Counted from the first letter of the stretch, positions 47,649 through 57,557 are shown. The stretch: DNA of 64,000 nt from Agrobacterium vitis (GCF_013337045.2 NZ_CP118259.1:1302001-1366000), one strand, 5' to 3'. Made by a program: numbers and translations. The notes: generated from the sequence alone by a model not told the origin.

Positions 47649-49433
47649 ATGTTGAACAAGCCCTTTCAATCTCCCAGCACAGCCAGCTTTCTCAACAATC
47701 TGAAAGCATCCCGACTTCAGGCACTGCTACGGCGGGGCGAACTGGGGCTTGTGGTGCTGGCCGCCATTATCGGCATACTCGCTGGTCTGCTGGTGTCGCT
47801 GGTCAGTTTCTTAAGCGCCAGTCTGCATTTTCTGATCTTTGGCGTGGAAGGCACGTTGAGCGGCAGCGGCATTACCGGACCTATTGTGCTGGGCGGCCCT
47901 ATAATCGGCGGTGTCATCCTCGGTATTATTGTCTTCATCCTGTCCAAAACCCGTAAAAAGCCGATGGTCGACCCCATCGAGGCCAATGCGCTGCATGGCG
48001 GACGGTTGTCGCTGACTGACAGCATCATCGTTTGCGTGCAGAATATCATTTCCAACGGTTTCGGGGCCTCAGTGGGGCTCGAGGCCGGTTACACCCAGAT
48101 CGCCTCCGGCTTTGCCTCCAAGCTTGGTGTCAAGCTGAAGCTGCGGCGCGGTGACTTGCGGCTGCTGGTCGGCTGCGGGGCGGCTGGCGCCATTGCTGCG
48201 GCCTTCGATGCGCCGTTGACCGGCGCTTTCTACGCGGTCGAACTGATCATCGGCTCCTATACGGTCGTGACGCTCGCCCCGGTGATCGTCTCGGCGCTGG
48301 TGGCAAAAATCGTTACCAGCCAGATCGGCGGGCAGGGCCTGTCCATCGATATCGGTGCGGTTGGTAACATCACCCCAATCGATTACCTGCCCGCCGTCAT
48401 GCTCGGCATCGTCTGCGCAGGCGTTGGCATCGTCCTCATGCAGGCGGTATCCTTCATCGAAGAAACCGCGCGCAAGAGCTTCATCTCCCAGCCCTTCAGG
48501 CCAATGATCGGCGGGATCATCATCGGCCTTCTGGCGCTGGTCTCCCCGCAGGTTCTGGCCGGTGGCCACGGTGCGCTGCATATCAACCTCAATACCCAGA
48601 GCAGCCTTTATGCGCTGGTGCTGCTGTTCGTCCTGAAATCCATTGCCAGCGCCGTCTCCATCGGCTCCGGCTTTCGTGGCGGCCTGTTTTTCGCCTCGCT
48701 GTTCATGGGTGCGCTGCTCGGCAAGATCTTTGCCTTTGGTGCCATGCTGTTTCCAGTTCTGACGCTGACGCCGGTGATTTATGCCGTGGTCGGCATGAGC
48801 GCCTTTGCCGCCGCCGTCATTGGTGGACCGCTGACCATGACCTTTCTGGCCTTGGAACTGACCGGCGACTTTCCAATCACCGCGCTGGTGCTTGCTTCAG
48901 TCATCACCACCTCGCTGGTGGTGCGGGTGTCCTTCGGCTATTCCTTCGCCACCTGGCGTTTTCACTTGCGCGGCGAAACCATTCGCAGCGCCCAGGATGT
49001 CGGCTGGATACGTGACCTGACGGTGGCCAAGATGATGCGCGCCGATGTCCGCACCGCCAAGCTCTCCATGGGGCTTGAGGAATTCTGCAAGCAATTTCCA
49101 TTGGGCTCGACCCAGCGAGTGATCATGGTCAATGACGACGGCCGCTATGCCGGTATCGTGCTTCTGCCGGAAATCTATGCCGATCCAATGGACCGCGAGG
49201 ATGAGAGCCGCAGCCTGGAAACCTATCTGCGCTATACCAAGGATGTGCTTTTGCCGACCATGAACGTCAAGCAGGCTGCCGCCATCTTTGATTCCACCCA
49301 GAGCGAAGCGCTGGCCGTGATGAACGACCGCGTCCAGAACCGTCCAATCGGCTTGCTGACCGAAAGCCACACGCTTCGCCGCTATAGTGAAGAACTGGAC
49401 CTGCGACGCCGGGAGGTTGCAGGCGAGTTTTAA
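47649..49433 (+). CDS. ClC-family chloride channel / transporter with CBS region
   Basis: 594 residues. About ten membrane helices (roughly 30-425), then a cytoplasmic CBS-type region (about 450-590, MMRADVRTAKL, VIMVNDDGRYAGIVLL). The gating Glu is present in SVGLEAGYTQ (Glu145) where the classical motif is GREGP, but the early GSGIP chloride motif is not found (DPIEANALHGG instead), and the later GGxFxP reads GGLFFAS. So ion selectivity may differ from EcClcA. Separate from the metG run by 34 bp. Confidence 0.9.
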   Translation: MLNKPFQSPSTASFLNNLKASRLQALLRRGELGLVVLAAIIGILAGLLVSLVSFLSASLHFLIFGVEGTLSGSGITGPIVLGGPIIGGVILGIIVFILSKTRKKPMVDPIEANALHGGRLSLTDSIIVCVQNIISNGFGASVGLEAGYTQIASGFASKLGVKLKLRRGDLRLLVGCGAAGAIAAAFDAPLTGAFYAVELIIGSYTVVTLAPVIVSALVAKIVTSQIGGQGLSIDIGAVGNITPIDYLPAVMLGIVCAGVGIVLMQAVSFIEETARKSFISQPFRPMIGGIIIGLLALVSPQVLAGGHGALHINLNTQSSLYALVLLFVLKSIASAVSIGSGFRGGLFFASLFMGALLGKIFAFGAMLFPVLTLTPVIYAVVGMSAFAAAVIGGPLTMTFLALELTGDFPITALVLASVITTSLVVRVSFGYSFATWRFHLRGETIRSAQDVGWIRDLTVAKMMRADVRTAKLSMGLEEFCKQFPLGSTQRVIMVNDDGRYAGIVLLPEIYADPMDREDESRSLETYLRYTKDVLLPTMNVKQAAAIFDSTQSEALAVMNDRVQNRPIGLLTESHTLRRYSEELDLRRREVAGEF

Positions 49434-49476
49434 CCCCTTCGGGGGCCAAGATGATGTGATGTATCTTCTAGGAAAG

Positions 49477-49552
49477 TGGTGAGCGCGCAGGGATTCGAAC
49501 CCTGGACCTACTGATTAAAAGTCAGTTGCTCTACCGGCTGAGCTACGCGCTC
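49477..49552 (-). tRNA. tRNA-Lys (anticodon TTT)
   Basis: On the minus strand the 5' acceptor GAGCGCG (complement of 49546-49552) pairs with CGCGCTC (complement of 49481-49487), followed by discriminator A and an encoded CCA (complement of 49477-49479). The anticodon arm reads CTGACTTTTAATCAG, anticodon TTT, and the T arm CAGGGTTCGAATCCCTG. The D arm is AGCTCAGCCGGTAGAGC. All four stems close. Confidence 0.97.
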
Positions 49553-49744
49553 CCGAAGCGGAGCAACTGCCCCTCTGGAAGTGCGCGGACCATATGCAGG
49601 GCGGTGTTTTCGGTCAACCCAAAAAAACAGCTTTTTTCACATTTTCACCAGAGGTTTTTTGGCTTTGGCAAAAAGGTGATTGGCACGTCATTGCCATCGG
49701 GGCTACCACACCGATTAAAATAGATACCGGGCGGTGAGGACATC

Positions 49745-50491
49745 GTGACGATTGCTGAAATTCCATTTCTGACGGCGCTTGTGGCCGGGACCCTGTCCTT
49801 TCTCTCGCCCTGTGTTTTGCCGCTGGTGCCGCCTTACCTCTGCTATATGGCGGGGGTCAGCGTCGAGCAGTTTCGCGGCGAGGCAGTGGCGGTCGACCGG
49901 CGGGCGCGCTCGGCGGTGATTTTTTCGGCCCTATGTTTCACCCTGGGCTTTGCCACAGTCTTTGTGGCGCTCGGGGCAGGTGCTTCCTCCATCGGTATGA
50001 TGTTGCGTCAGCATCTCGATCTGCTGTCGAAGATCGGCGGCTTGATCATCATCATCATGGGGCTGAATTTTTTGGGGTTGTTTCGCATCGGCCTGCTGGC
50101 CCGCGAAATGCGCTTTTCAGGTGGCGGCAAGCCCGCGACCCTGACAGGGGCCTATGTGATGGGGCTGGCCTTTGCCTTCGGTTGGACGCCCTGCATCGGC
50201 CCTGTATTGGGTGCTATTCTCGCGGTCGCCGCAGCCCGTGACACAGTTGGGCAGGGGGCTGTGCTACTGGCGGTCTATTCGCTGGGGCTTGCCATTCCGT
50301 TCTGGATCGCCGCTGGCTTTTCAGGGGCTTTCATGCGGTTTCTTACCCGGTTTCGCCGCCATCTCGGCCTGGTGGAAAAGCTCATGGGCCTGCTTCTGGT
50401 CGCAACCGGGCTTGCCTTCATCTTTGGTTTTGTGTCCGATCTGGCGATCTGGTTTCAGCAGAGCTTTCCGATCCTGTCACGGATCGGATAA
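49745..50491 (+). CDS. ccdA: CcdA/DsbD-type cytochrome c biogenesis membrane protein
   Basis: 248 residues, GTG start with GTGAGGAC upstream. Six membrane helices; the reductant-relay cysteines are visible in FLSPCVLPLVPPYL (Cys23) and FGWTPCIGPVLGAIL. Carries electrons from thioredoxin across the membrane for cytochrome c maturation or periplasmic disulfide reduction. The 192 bp upstream, beyond the divergent tRNA, contain A- and T-runs near 49620-49640 and no clear gene. Confidence 0.9.
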   Translation: MTIAEIPFLTALVAGTLSFLSPCVLPLVPPYLCYMAGVSVEQFRGEAVAVDRRARSAVIFSALCFTLGFATVFVALGAGASSIGMMLRQHLDLLSKIGGLIIIIMGLNFLGLFRIGLLAREMRFSGGGKPATLTGAYVMGLAFAFGWTPCIGPVLGAILAVAAARDTVGQGAVLLAVYSLGLAIPFWIAAGFSGAFMRFLTRFRRHLGLVEKLMGLLLVATGLAFIFGFVSDLAIWFQQSFPILSRIG

Positions 50492-50514
50492 ACGGGAATT
50501 GGCCAAATCACGGT

Positions 50515-51723
50515 TCAGAATCGCGACTTGATCTTGTCTCGGATCATTTGCGGAAATGCGCCGAAACCACGGCCCGGTGCAACGCCCTCCCGCATGGCAA
50601 AATGGCGCAGCGGCGACAGGTTTGAAAGAAGGTGAATACCGGCGGCGCGCACCATTTGCACCGGCAGGAAGGACGACAGCAGCGAGCGGTTCAGAAGATC
50701 GACGCTGGCCGTGCGGCTCCAGACATCTACCTTGCGGCGGCGGTCGAATCGGTCGCCAAGCGTTGCGCCGAGTGGCTTTTGCGGCTCATGCCCGACAAGA
50801 TCTTCAAGGGCCATGATGTCGCGCAGGCTGAGATTGAGGCCTTGCGCGCCGATGGGCGGGAAGGCATGCGCCGCCTCACCGATGAAAACGGCGCGGCCTT
50901 TGCCGTAGCGGTTGGCGCTCATGCCCGAAAGCGGCCAGGCCTGGGCCGGTGCTTCGACCGTGACTTGCCCCAGTAGGGACTGCATGCGTGCTTCGACCAG
51001 AGCGCTGAGATCGTTGAGCGGCAAGGATGTCAGCCGCTCCGCTTCCGCAGGCTCGACCACCCAGACCAGGCTGGAACGATTGCCTTTGAGCGGCACCTGA
51101 GTGAAGGGCCCGGTTTCCGTATGAAATTCGGTCGAGACATTGTTGTGGGGCAGGGTGTGGGTAAAATTCAGCACCACAGCGGTCTGCGGATAGGACCAGG
51201 TCCGCACCGCCACATCCGCCGCGCCGCGCGTCATAGAGTGCCGGCCATCGGCACCGACCACCAGATCGCATTCGATAACGGTGTTATCGGCAAGGGTTAC
51301 GCGAGCAGTGTCGGTCGTAAAATCAATCGAGGCGGCTTGTTGATACAAAATGGTAAGATTGGGTTCTCGCGCCAGGGCAGCGTCGAACACATCGAGAAGA
51401 TCGCTGTTTGCAAAATTATAGCCGAAGGCGGCCAGCCCGATTTCAGAACTGCGAAAGGCAACAGGCGGCGCGCGCAGCAGCCGGTGGGTGCCATCGATGA
51501 TCTGCATGGTCGAAAGCGCTTCGCCTTGGGATTTGAGGTCTTCCCAAAGGCCGAGACGATCAAGAAAGCGGATCGATTGATCCATCAGTGCCGTGGTGCG
51601 GCGATCTTTCGGGCGGATATCCCCGGCAACCAACGTTACCTTGCGCCCGCGCCGTGCCAGCGTCAGCGCCGCGACCGACCCAGCCAGACCCGCGCCAATT
51701 ACCGTGACATCGACCGTTTCCAT
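50515..51723 (-). CDS. UbiH/UbiF/COQ6-family FAD monooxygenase
   Basis: 402 residues from ATG 51723 (AAGGAG 7 bases upstream); the frame is open to 51894. FAD motif VIGAGLAGSVAALTLARRG, GADGRHS (DG motif), and GEAAHAFPPIGAQGLNLSLRD (GD-type motif). Aromatic ring hydroxylation, most likely in ubiquinone synthesis. Convergent with ccdA, divergent from pcs across 196 bp. Confidence 0.9.
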   Translation of the reverse strand: METVDVTVIGAGLAGSVAALTLARRGRKVTLVAGDIRPKDRRTTALMDQSIRFLDRLGLWEDLKSQGEALSTMQIIDGTHRLLRAPPVAFRSSEIGLAAFGYNFANSDLLDVFDAALAREPNLTILYQQAASIDFTTDTARVTLADNTVIECDLVVGADGRHSMTRGAADVAVRTWSYPQTAVVLNFTHTLPHNNVSTEFHTETGPFTQVPLKGNRSSLVWVVEPAEAERLTSLPLNDLSALVEARMQSLLGQVTVEAPAQAWPLSGMSANRYGKGRAVFIGEAAHAFPPIGAQGLNLSLRDIMALEDLVGHEPQKPLGATLGDRFDRRRKVDVWSRTASVDLLNRSLLSSFLPVQMVRAAGIHLLSNLSPLRHFAMREGVAPGRGFGAFPQMIRDKIKSRF

Positions 51724-51919
51724 CGTCTGCTCCTTCATGCATTCATCTGCAAAATAGGGTGTCTGACGCTGAAAATCCATGGGCTTGTGTGTCGCAACCG
51801 AATGACGATATGTCGCGGCATAGCGCTGGAAAACGGGTAAAGCCTGGATGAAAGGTTGCATTTGGGGCAGATTCAGAGAATATCCCCCAACCAATCAAAG
51901 GGGTTTCTACCGGCGGATT

Positions 51920-52645
51920 ATGAAGATTTTCAACTATAAGCGCGTACCCTATGCAGAGATGCGCGCGTTTTCCGTGCATATTCTGACAGCCTCCGGCTCG
52001 TTCCTGGCCTTTCTGGGGGTCGTGGCCGCCGCAGAGCATCGTTTTGTCGATATGTTCTGGTGGCTTGGCCTGGCGCTGGCCGTGGACGGCATTGATGGGC
52101 CGATTGCCCGCAAGGTCAAGGTCAAGGAGGTCCTGCCCAATTGGTCTGGCGATACGCTCGATAACATTATCGATTATGTCACCTATGTCCTGCTTCCTGC
52201 GTTTGCGCTTTATCAGAGCGGTATGATCGGCCAGCCCTGGTCCTTCGTCGCTGCCGGAATGATCGTGGTGTCCAGCGCTATCTACTATGCCGATATGGGC
52301 ATGAAGACCGACGAATATTTCTTCTCCGGCTTTCCGGTGGTGTGGAATATGATCGTTTTCACCCTGTTCGTCATCGATGCATCGGCGACGACAGCGATGA
52401 TCGTGGTCGGCATTTCCGTGGCGCTCACCTTCCTGCCGATCAGCTTCCTGCATCCCGTCCGGGTCAAGCGGCTGAGACCGCTTAATCTGGCGGTGTTCTT
52501 CCTGTGGTGCGGGCTGGGGGGCGCGGCGTTGCTGATGCACTTCCAAACGCCGTCTTTCCTGGTCATCCCCTTCATTATCAGCGGCATTTACCTCTATGTG
52601 ATTGGTGGAATTCTCCAGGCTTTTCCGTCGCTTGGCCGTAGTTGA
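51920..52645 (+). CDS. pcs: Phosphatidylcholine synthase
   Basis: 241 residues from ATG 51920, the length of rhizobial Pcs. CDP-alcohol phosphotransferase motif DGIDGPIARKVKVKE...GDTLDNIIDYVTY with the metal-binding aspartates, six or seven membrane helices. Condenses CDP-diacylglycerol with choline directly to phosphatidylcholine and CMP, a pathway characteristic of host-associated alphaproteobacteria. Confidence 0.96.
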   Translation: MKIFNYKRVPYAEMRAFSVHILTASGSFLAFLGVVAAAEHRFVDMFWWLGLALAVDGIDGPIARKVKVKEVLPNWSGDTLDNIIDYVTYVLLPAFALYQSGMIGQPWSFVAAGMIVVSSAIYYADMGMKTDEYFFSGFPVVWNMIVFTLFVIDASATTAMIVVGISVALTFLPISFLHPVRVKRLRPLNLAVFFLWCGLGGAALLMHFQTPSFLVIPFIISGIYLYVIGGILQAFPSLGRS

Positions 52646-52746
52646 AAACAATGCCCTGCCTTAAAAACGGGCAAGACCCAAAAAATAACCTTTCCGGTAG
52701 TTGTAAGCGGCAATAAAACCGGTATCAATACATTCAGCAATCTGTT

Positions 52747-52771
52747 CTTCACGCTAGTCTATGGCGTGAAG
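52747..52771 (+). promoter_or_regulatory. Hairpin in the leader of the BMP transporter operon
   Basis: CTTCACGC (52747-52754), 9-base loop, GCGTGAAG (52764-52771), a perfect 8-bp stem in the 205-bp gap before the ABC ATPase. No riboswitch core is recognised. May be an operator. Confidence 0.4.
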
Positions 52772-52850
52772 GTGTTGAAATGGTTTAGGTATCCGTTTCG
52801 TCTCCTTGTTGTGGATGTTCGTCCCGACCGAGGCGGAGCAAGGGGGTCGA

Positions 52851-54413
52851 GTGTCGCATAGCAAAGAAGTAGCGCCATCTCCGCTGCTTTCGGTTCGCAG
52901 CCTGACGAAGCGATTCGGCACATTTGCCGCCTGCGATGGCATCGATCTCGACATTCTTCCCGGCGAAATCCATGCCCTGCTGGGTGAAAACGGTGCGGGC
53001 AAATCCACATTGGTCAAAATGCTGTTTGGTGTGTTGACGCCAAGCGCTGGCGAGATCCATTGGGATCACCAAGGTGCCGTCGAGGTCGCTTCTCCAGCGG
53101 AGGCCCGCCGCCTTGGCATCGGTATGGTCTTCCAGCATTTTTCGCTGTTTGAAGCGCTAACCGTGGCTGAGAACATCGCCTTGTCCCTGGATAGCTCGGT
53201 GTCGATTGGCGAAATCTCCGAACAGGCGCGGACGTTATCGTTGTCTTACGGTTTGCCGCTCGATCCTTCGGCCCATGTCGCGGATCTGTCGGTGGGCGAG
53301 CGTCAGCGGATCGAAATCGTCCGGGCATTGTTGCAAAATCCGAAACTGATCATTCTCGATGAGCCGACCTCGGTGCTGACCCCGCAGGAGGCCGATAAGC
53401 TGTTTGAAACGCTTGAAAAGCTGCGGGCCGAAGGGCGTTCGGTGCTCTATATCAGCCACCGGTTGGAAGAGGTGCAGCGCATTTGCGATCGTGCCACGGT
53501 TCTGCGCCACGGCAAGGTGACAGGCACCTGCGATCCACGCCAGGAAACCCCGTCCACGCTGGCACGAATGATGGTGGGCGCGGATGTCATTGGTGTGACG
53601 CCGGATATCGCGGCTCCTGTTGGTGCGGACCTGCTCACCATCAGCAATCTCAGCGTCGATGCACGCACGCCGTTTTCCATGGCGCTGAAGGATGTGTCGC
53701 TGAATGTGCGTGCCGGTGAAATCCTGGGATTGGCGGGCGTGGCTGGCAATGGCCAGAGCGAATTGTTCGATGTGCTGTCGGGCGAATATACTGTGCGTGA
53801 CCATCAGGCCATCCAGCTCTGCGGCCAGCCGGTCGGGCGCTTTGGTATCAACCGGCGTCGATTGATCGGCGCGGGTTTCGTGCCGGAAGAGCGCCATGGT
53901 CATGCGGCCGTTACCGGGCTTTCGCTGTCGGACAATCTGCTGTTGGCGCGGCATGGCTCGGATCGTGGTCGCTATGTTTTCGGCCTGTTCGGGTTGATCC
54001 GCCACAGTGCCATCAAGTCGTCCACCCGGCAGATTTGCGAGGCGATGGATGTGCGCAAGAGTGGCGAGGACCCTTCCGCCGGATCGCTTTCGGGCGGCAA
54101 CCTGCAAAAATTCATTGTCGGGCGTGAGCTGGACCGCAAACCGGCGGTGCTGGTCGTCAACCAGCCAACCTGGGGTGTGGATGCGGGTGCGGCCAGCCGT
54201 ATTCGCCAGGCTCTGATCGATCTTGCGGCGCAAGGCTCGGCTGTGGTGATCATCAGCCAGGATCTGGACGAGATTTTCGAAGTCTCGACGTCGATTGCGG
54301 CGATTTCGGAAGGCAGGCTGTCGAAAGTCTATCCAAGCGGCGTGATGAACCGCGAGAAGATCGGGTTGCTTATGGGCGGCTTGCATGGTCTGGAGAGCGC
54401 CGATGCGCATTGA
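52851..54413 (+). CDS. ABC transporter ATPase, BMP/nucleoside type (double nucleotide-binding domain)
   Basis: 520 residues from GTG 52851 (GGGGGT upstream); the frame is open to 52806. Two ATPase domains: first with GENGAGKST, LSVGERQRIEIVRAL and LIILDEPTS; second with degenerate Walker A GVAGNGQSE, LSGGNLQKFIVGREL and VLVVNQPTWGVDAGA, as in sugar- and nucleoside-type importers with fused ATPases. Energises the two permeases that follow. Overlaps the next gene by 11 bp. Confidence 0.94.
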   Translation: MSHSKEVAPSPLLSVRSLTKRFGTFAACDGIDLDILPGEIHALLGENGAGKSTLVKMLFGVLTPSAGEIHWDHQGAVEVASPAEARRLGIGMVFQHFSLFEALTVAENIALSLDSSVSIGEISEQARTLSLSYGLPLDPSAHVADLSVGERQRIEIVRALLQNPKLIILDEPTSVLTPQEADKLFETLEKLRAEGRSVLYISHRLEEVQRICDRATVLRHGKVTGTCDPRQETPSTLARMMVGADVIGVTPDIAAPVGADLLTISNLSVDARTPFSMALKDVSLNVRAGEILGLAGVAGNGQSELFDVLSGEYTVRDHQAIQLCGQPVGRFGINRRRLIGAGFVPEERHGHAAVTGLSLSDNLLLARHGSDRGRYVFGLFGLIRHSAIKSSTRQICEAMDVRKSGEDPSAGSLSGGNLQKFIVGRELDRKPAVLVVNQPTWGVDAGAASRIRQALIDLAAQGSAVVIISQDLDEIFEVSTSIAAISEGRLSKVYPSGVMNREKIGLLMGGLHGLESADAH

Positions 54414-55500
54414 ACTGGAAAAACGCACCCGCGCGTCCGGACTGTTTACGCTGATTTCGCCCCTTCTGGCGCTGGCTTTGACCCTGTTCTTTGGCGGGTT
54501 GATGTTTGCAGCGCTGGGCAAGGACCCGTTCTTTGCGCTTTACAGCTTCTTCATCGCGCCGCTCACCGAGGTCTGGTCGCTGCATGAACTGGCGATCAAG
54601 GCGGCGCCGCTGATCCTGATCGCCGTGGGCCTTTCGGTCTGTTATCGCTCCAACAACTGGAATATTGGCGCGGAAGGCCAGTTCACGGTTGGGGCGATTT
54701 GTGGATCGATCATTCCGGTGATCTTTTACGAATGGCAATCGCCGTTGCTTTTGCCGCTGATGATGGTAATGGGCATGGTTGGCGGTGCGCTTTACGCCGC
54801 CATCCCGGCACTGCTGAAAACCCGCTTCAACACCAATGAAATTCTCACCAGCCTGATGCTGGTCTATATCGCTCAGTTCATTCTGGATTATCTGGTGCGC
54901 GGCCCCTGGCGCGACCCGCAAGGCTTCAATTTTCCCCAGACCCGCGAATTCGTCACGGAAGGCATTCTGCCTGCCATCTGGGAAGAATCAGGACGCGCCC
55001 ATTGGGGCTTTGTCTTTGCCCTGGTTGCGGCTGTCGGCGTCTGGTTGATGATGCGTTACACGCTGAAGGGCTTTGAAATCGTCGTTCTTGGCCAATCGGA
55101 GCGGGCAGGGCGGTTTGCCGGGTTTTCCTCCAGGGGCATGGTGTGGTTTTCCATGCTGTTTTCCGGCGCGCTGGCCGGTCTTGCCGGGATTTCGGAGGTT
55201 TCTGGGTCGATCAATCACTTGCAGCCGTCGATTTCGCCGGGCTACGGTTTTACGGCGATCATTGTCGCCTTCTTGGGCAGGCTCAATCCGCTCGGTATCA
55301 TTATTGCCGGTTTGGTTCTGGCGCTGACCTATCTGGGCGGCGAGGGCGCGCAGCTGGCGATCGGCGTTTCGGACAAGGTGGCGCGGGTGTTTCAGGGGCT
55401 GTTGCTGTTTTTCGTGCTCTCCTGTGACCCGTTGATTTATTATAAAATCCGGCTGGTGTTCTCCAAAACCCGCTCGTCCGTGGCAGAGGGTGCGAAATGA
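54403..55500 (+). CDS. ABC transporter permease, BMP/nucleoside type (1)
   Basis: 365 residues from ATG 54403 (CTGGAG upstream, inside the ATPase gene). Around ten hydrophobic segments; the family core NWNIGAEGQFTVGA, RFNTNEILTSLMLVYIAQF and GYGFTAIIVAFLGRLNP is clear. YufP/NupB-like. Forms a heteromeric channel with the next permease, whose start overlaps its stop (ATGA). Confidence 0.93.
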   Translation: MRIELEKRTRASGLFTLISPLLALALTLFFGGLMFAALGKDPFFALYSFFIAPLTEVWSLHELAIKAAPLILIAVGLSVCYRSNNWNIGAEGQFTVGAICGSIIPVIFYEWQSPLLLPLMMVMGMVGGALYAAIPALLKTRFNTNEILTSLMLVYIAQFILDYLVRGPWRDPQGFNFPQTREFVTEGILPAIWEESGRAHWGFVFALVAAVGVWLMMRYTLKGFEIVVLGQSERAGRFAGFSSRGMVWFSMLFSGALAGLAGISEVSGSINHLQPSISPGYGFTAIIVAFLGRLNPLGIIIAGLVLALTYLGGEGAQLAIGVSDKVARVFQGLLLFFVLSCDPLIYYKIRLVFSKTRSSVAEGAK

Positions 55501-56414
55501 TCCTCGAAGCCATTCTCCTGACGGTTATCACTGCCTCGACGCCGCTGGTTATCGCCGCTCTTGGCGAGCTTGTCACCGAGCGCGCTGGTGTGCTCAATCT
55601 TGGCGTCGAAGGCATGATGGTCATGGGCGCGGTCGCCGCCTTCGCATGCGCCTATTCCACCGGGTCACCGCTTCTGGGCGTGGTGGCGGGCATTGTCGCC
55701 GGGGCAGTATTTTCGCTGCTATTTGGATTTCTGACGCTGACGCTGGTCACCAACCAGGTGGCGACTGGCCTCGCGCTGACCATACTGGGGCTTGGCGTGT
55801 CCGGTCAGTTGGGCGAGAGCTTCGTCGGCAAGCCCGGCGTCAAGCTTCAGGCCATCGAATTTCCGCTGCTGTCGGATATTCCCGTCATCGGCTCTCTGCT
55901 GTTTCGGCAGGATCTGATCTTCTATCTGGCGATTGTCCTCGTTATCGGCGTCCACTGGTTTCTGTTCAAAAGCCGGGCCGGGCTGATGCTGCGTGCGGTG
56001 GGCGATAGTCCCGCGTCTGCGCATACATTGGGGCTGAAAGTCATCCGCACCCGCTATCTTGCGGTGATGTTCGGCGGTGCCTGTTCCGGTCTGGCCGGGG
56101 CGCAATTGTCGCTGGTCTATACGCCGCAATGGGTGGAAAACATGTCGGCCGGGCGCGGCTGGATCGCGCTGGCGCTGGTGGTGTTTGCGTCCTGGCGGCC
56201 GGGGCGGGTGCTGGCGGGTGGCTATCTGTTCGGGGCCGTCACCATCGGCCAGCTGCATGCGCAGGCTTTCGGCATCGGATTGCCATCGCAATTTTTATCA
56301 GCACTTCCTTATGCTGCAACCATTGTCGTTTTGATCGCGATTTCGCATAATCGGCGCACAACGCTGATCAATACACCTGCTTCTCTGGGAAAGCCTTTCG
56401 TTCCGGATCGCTGA
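55497..56414 (+). CDS. ABC transporter permease, BMP/nucleoside type (2)
   Basis: 305 residues. Typical second permease: TPLVIAALGELVTERAGVLNLGVEGMM, VTNQVATGLALTILGLG, and GRGWIALALVVFASWRPGRVLAGGYLFG. YufQ/NupC-like. 4-bp overlap with the first permease; the binding protein follows after 36 bp. Confidence 0.93.
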   Translation: MILEAILLTVITASTPLVIAALGELVTERAGVLNLGVEGMMVMGAVAAFACAYSTGSPLLGVVAGIVAGAVFSLLFGFLTLTLVTNQVATGLALTILGLGVSGQLGESFVGKPGVKLQAIEFPLLSDIPVIGSLLFRQDLIFYLAIVLVIGVHWFLFKSRAGLMLRAVGDSPASAHTLGLKVIRTRYLAVMFGGACSGLAGAQLSLVYTPQWVENMSAGRGWIALALVVFASWRPGRVLAGGYLFGAVTIGQLHAQAFGIGLPSQFLSALPYAATIVVLIAISHNRRTTLINTPASLGKPFVPDR

Positions 56415-56450
56415 CCCATCATCTTCACTCTCATGCAATCAGGGGAAACT

Positions 56451-57524
56451 ATGAAAAAACTCGCACTCGCATTTGCGGCCTCCGTCGCCACGATGCTTTC
56501 CGTTGCCGGTAGCACCAGCGCCGCCGACAAGACCAAGATCTGCTTCGTTTACGTTGGCAGCAAGACCGATGGCGGTTGGACGCAGGCTCATGAGCTGGGC
56601 CGTCAGGAATTGCAGAAGCATTTTGGCGACAAGATCGACACGCCTTTCCTTGAAAACGTGCCGGAAGGCCCAGATGCCGAACGCGCTATCGAGCGTCTGG
56701 CCCGCGAAGACTGCAAACTGATCTTCACCACCTCCTTCGGTTTCATGGATGCCACCGTCAAGGTCGCCAAGAAATTCCCGAAGGTGAAATTCGAGCACGC
56801 AACCGGCTTCAAATCGGCTGAAAATGTTGCGACCTACAATTCGCGCTTTTACGAAGGCCGCTATATTTCCGGCGTGATTGCCGGCAAAATGTCGAAGAAG
56901 GGTGAGGCCGGTTACATCGCCTCCTTCCCGATCCCTGAAGTTGTCATGGGCATCAACGCCTTTGAGCAGGGTGCCAAATCCGTCAATCCGAATTTCAAGA
57001 TGAAGGTCATCTGGGTCAATACCTGGTTCGACCCCGGCAAGGAAGCCGATGCCGCCAAGGCGCTGCTGGACCAGGGCGTCGACATCCTGACCCAGCACAC
57101 CGACACCACCGCCCCGATGCAGATCGCTCAGGAGCGCGGCATCAAGGCGTTCGGCCAGGCCTCCGACATGATCGCTGCCGGCCCAACCTCCCAGCTCACC
57201 GCTATCAAGGACACCTGGGGCGCTTATTACATCAAGCGCACCCAGGCCCTGCTGGACGGCAAATGGACATCCGAACAGAGCTTTGACGGCCTGAAGGACG
57301 GCATCCTGACCATGGCGCCCTACACCAACATGCCTGACGATGTGAAGAAGCTGGCCGAAGACACCGAAGCCAAGATCAAGTCTGGCGAACTGCATCCCTT
57401 CACCGGTCCTGTGAACAAGCAGGACGGCACGGCTTGGCTGAAGGCTGGCGAAAAGGCTGATGACAAGACGCTGCTCGGCATGAACTTCTACGTCGAAGGC
57501 GTGGACGACAAGCTGCCGAAGTGA
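56451..57524 (+). CDS. BMP-family substrate-binding protein of ABC transporter
   Basis: 357 residues from ATG 56451 (AGGGGAAA upstream). Sec signal peptide (MKKLALAFAASVATMLSVAG...SAA). PnrA/BMP fold: CFVYVGSKTDGGWTQAHELG, FTTSFGFMDATVKVAKKFP, EGRYISGVIAGKMSKKG, NTWFDPGKEADAAKALLDQG. Members bind purine nucleosides or related compounds; together with the three genes upstream this makes a complete importer. A strong terminator follows. Confidence 0.94.
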   Translation: MKKLALAFAASVATMLSVAGSTSAADKTKICFVYVGSKTDGGWTQAHELGRQELQKHFGDKIDTPFLENVPEGPDAERAIERLAREDCKLIFTTSFGFMDATVKVAKKFPKVKFEHATGFKSAENVATYNSRFYEGRYISGVIAGKMSKKGEAGYIASFPIPEVVMGINAFEQGAKSVNPNFKMKVIWVNTWFDPGKEADAAKALLDQGVDILTQHTDTTAPMQIAQERGIKAFGQASDMIAAGPTSQLTAIKDTWGAYYIKRTQALLDGKWTSEQSFDGLKDGILTMAPYTNMPDDVKKLAEDTEAKIKSGELHPFTGPVNKQDGTAWLKAGEKADDKTLLGMNFYVEGVDDKLPK

Positions 57525-57557
57525 TCTTGGCCTGACGGTCCGATCCAGTTAAATTGA

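Noticed and set aside
50042..50060. ATC-rich microsatellite-like run in ccdA
   Set aside because: It encodes consecutive Ile codons in a membrane helix and is multiple-of-three, so no phase-variation signal.
52646..52850. Purine riboswitch in front of the nucleoside-type ABC operon
   Set aside because: I looked for the conserved purine aptamer core and paired loops and found only a simple 8-bp hairpin.
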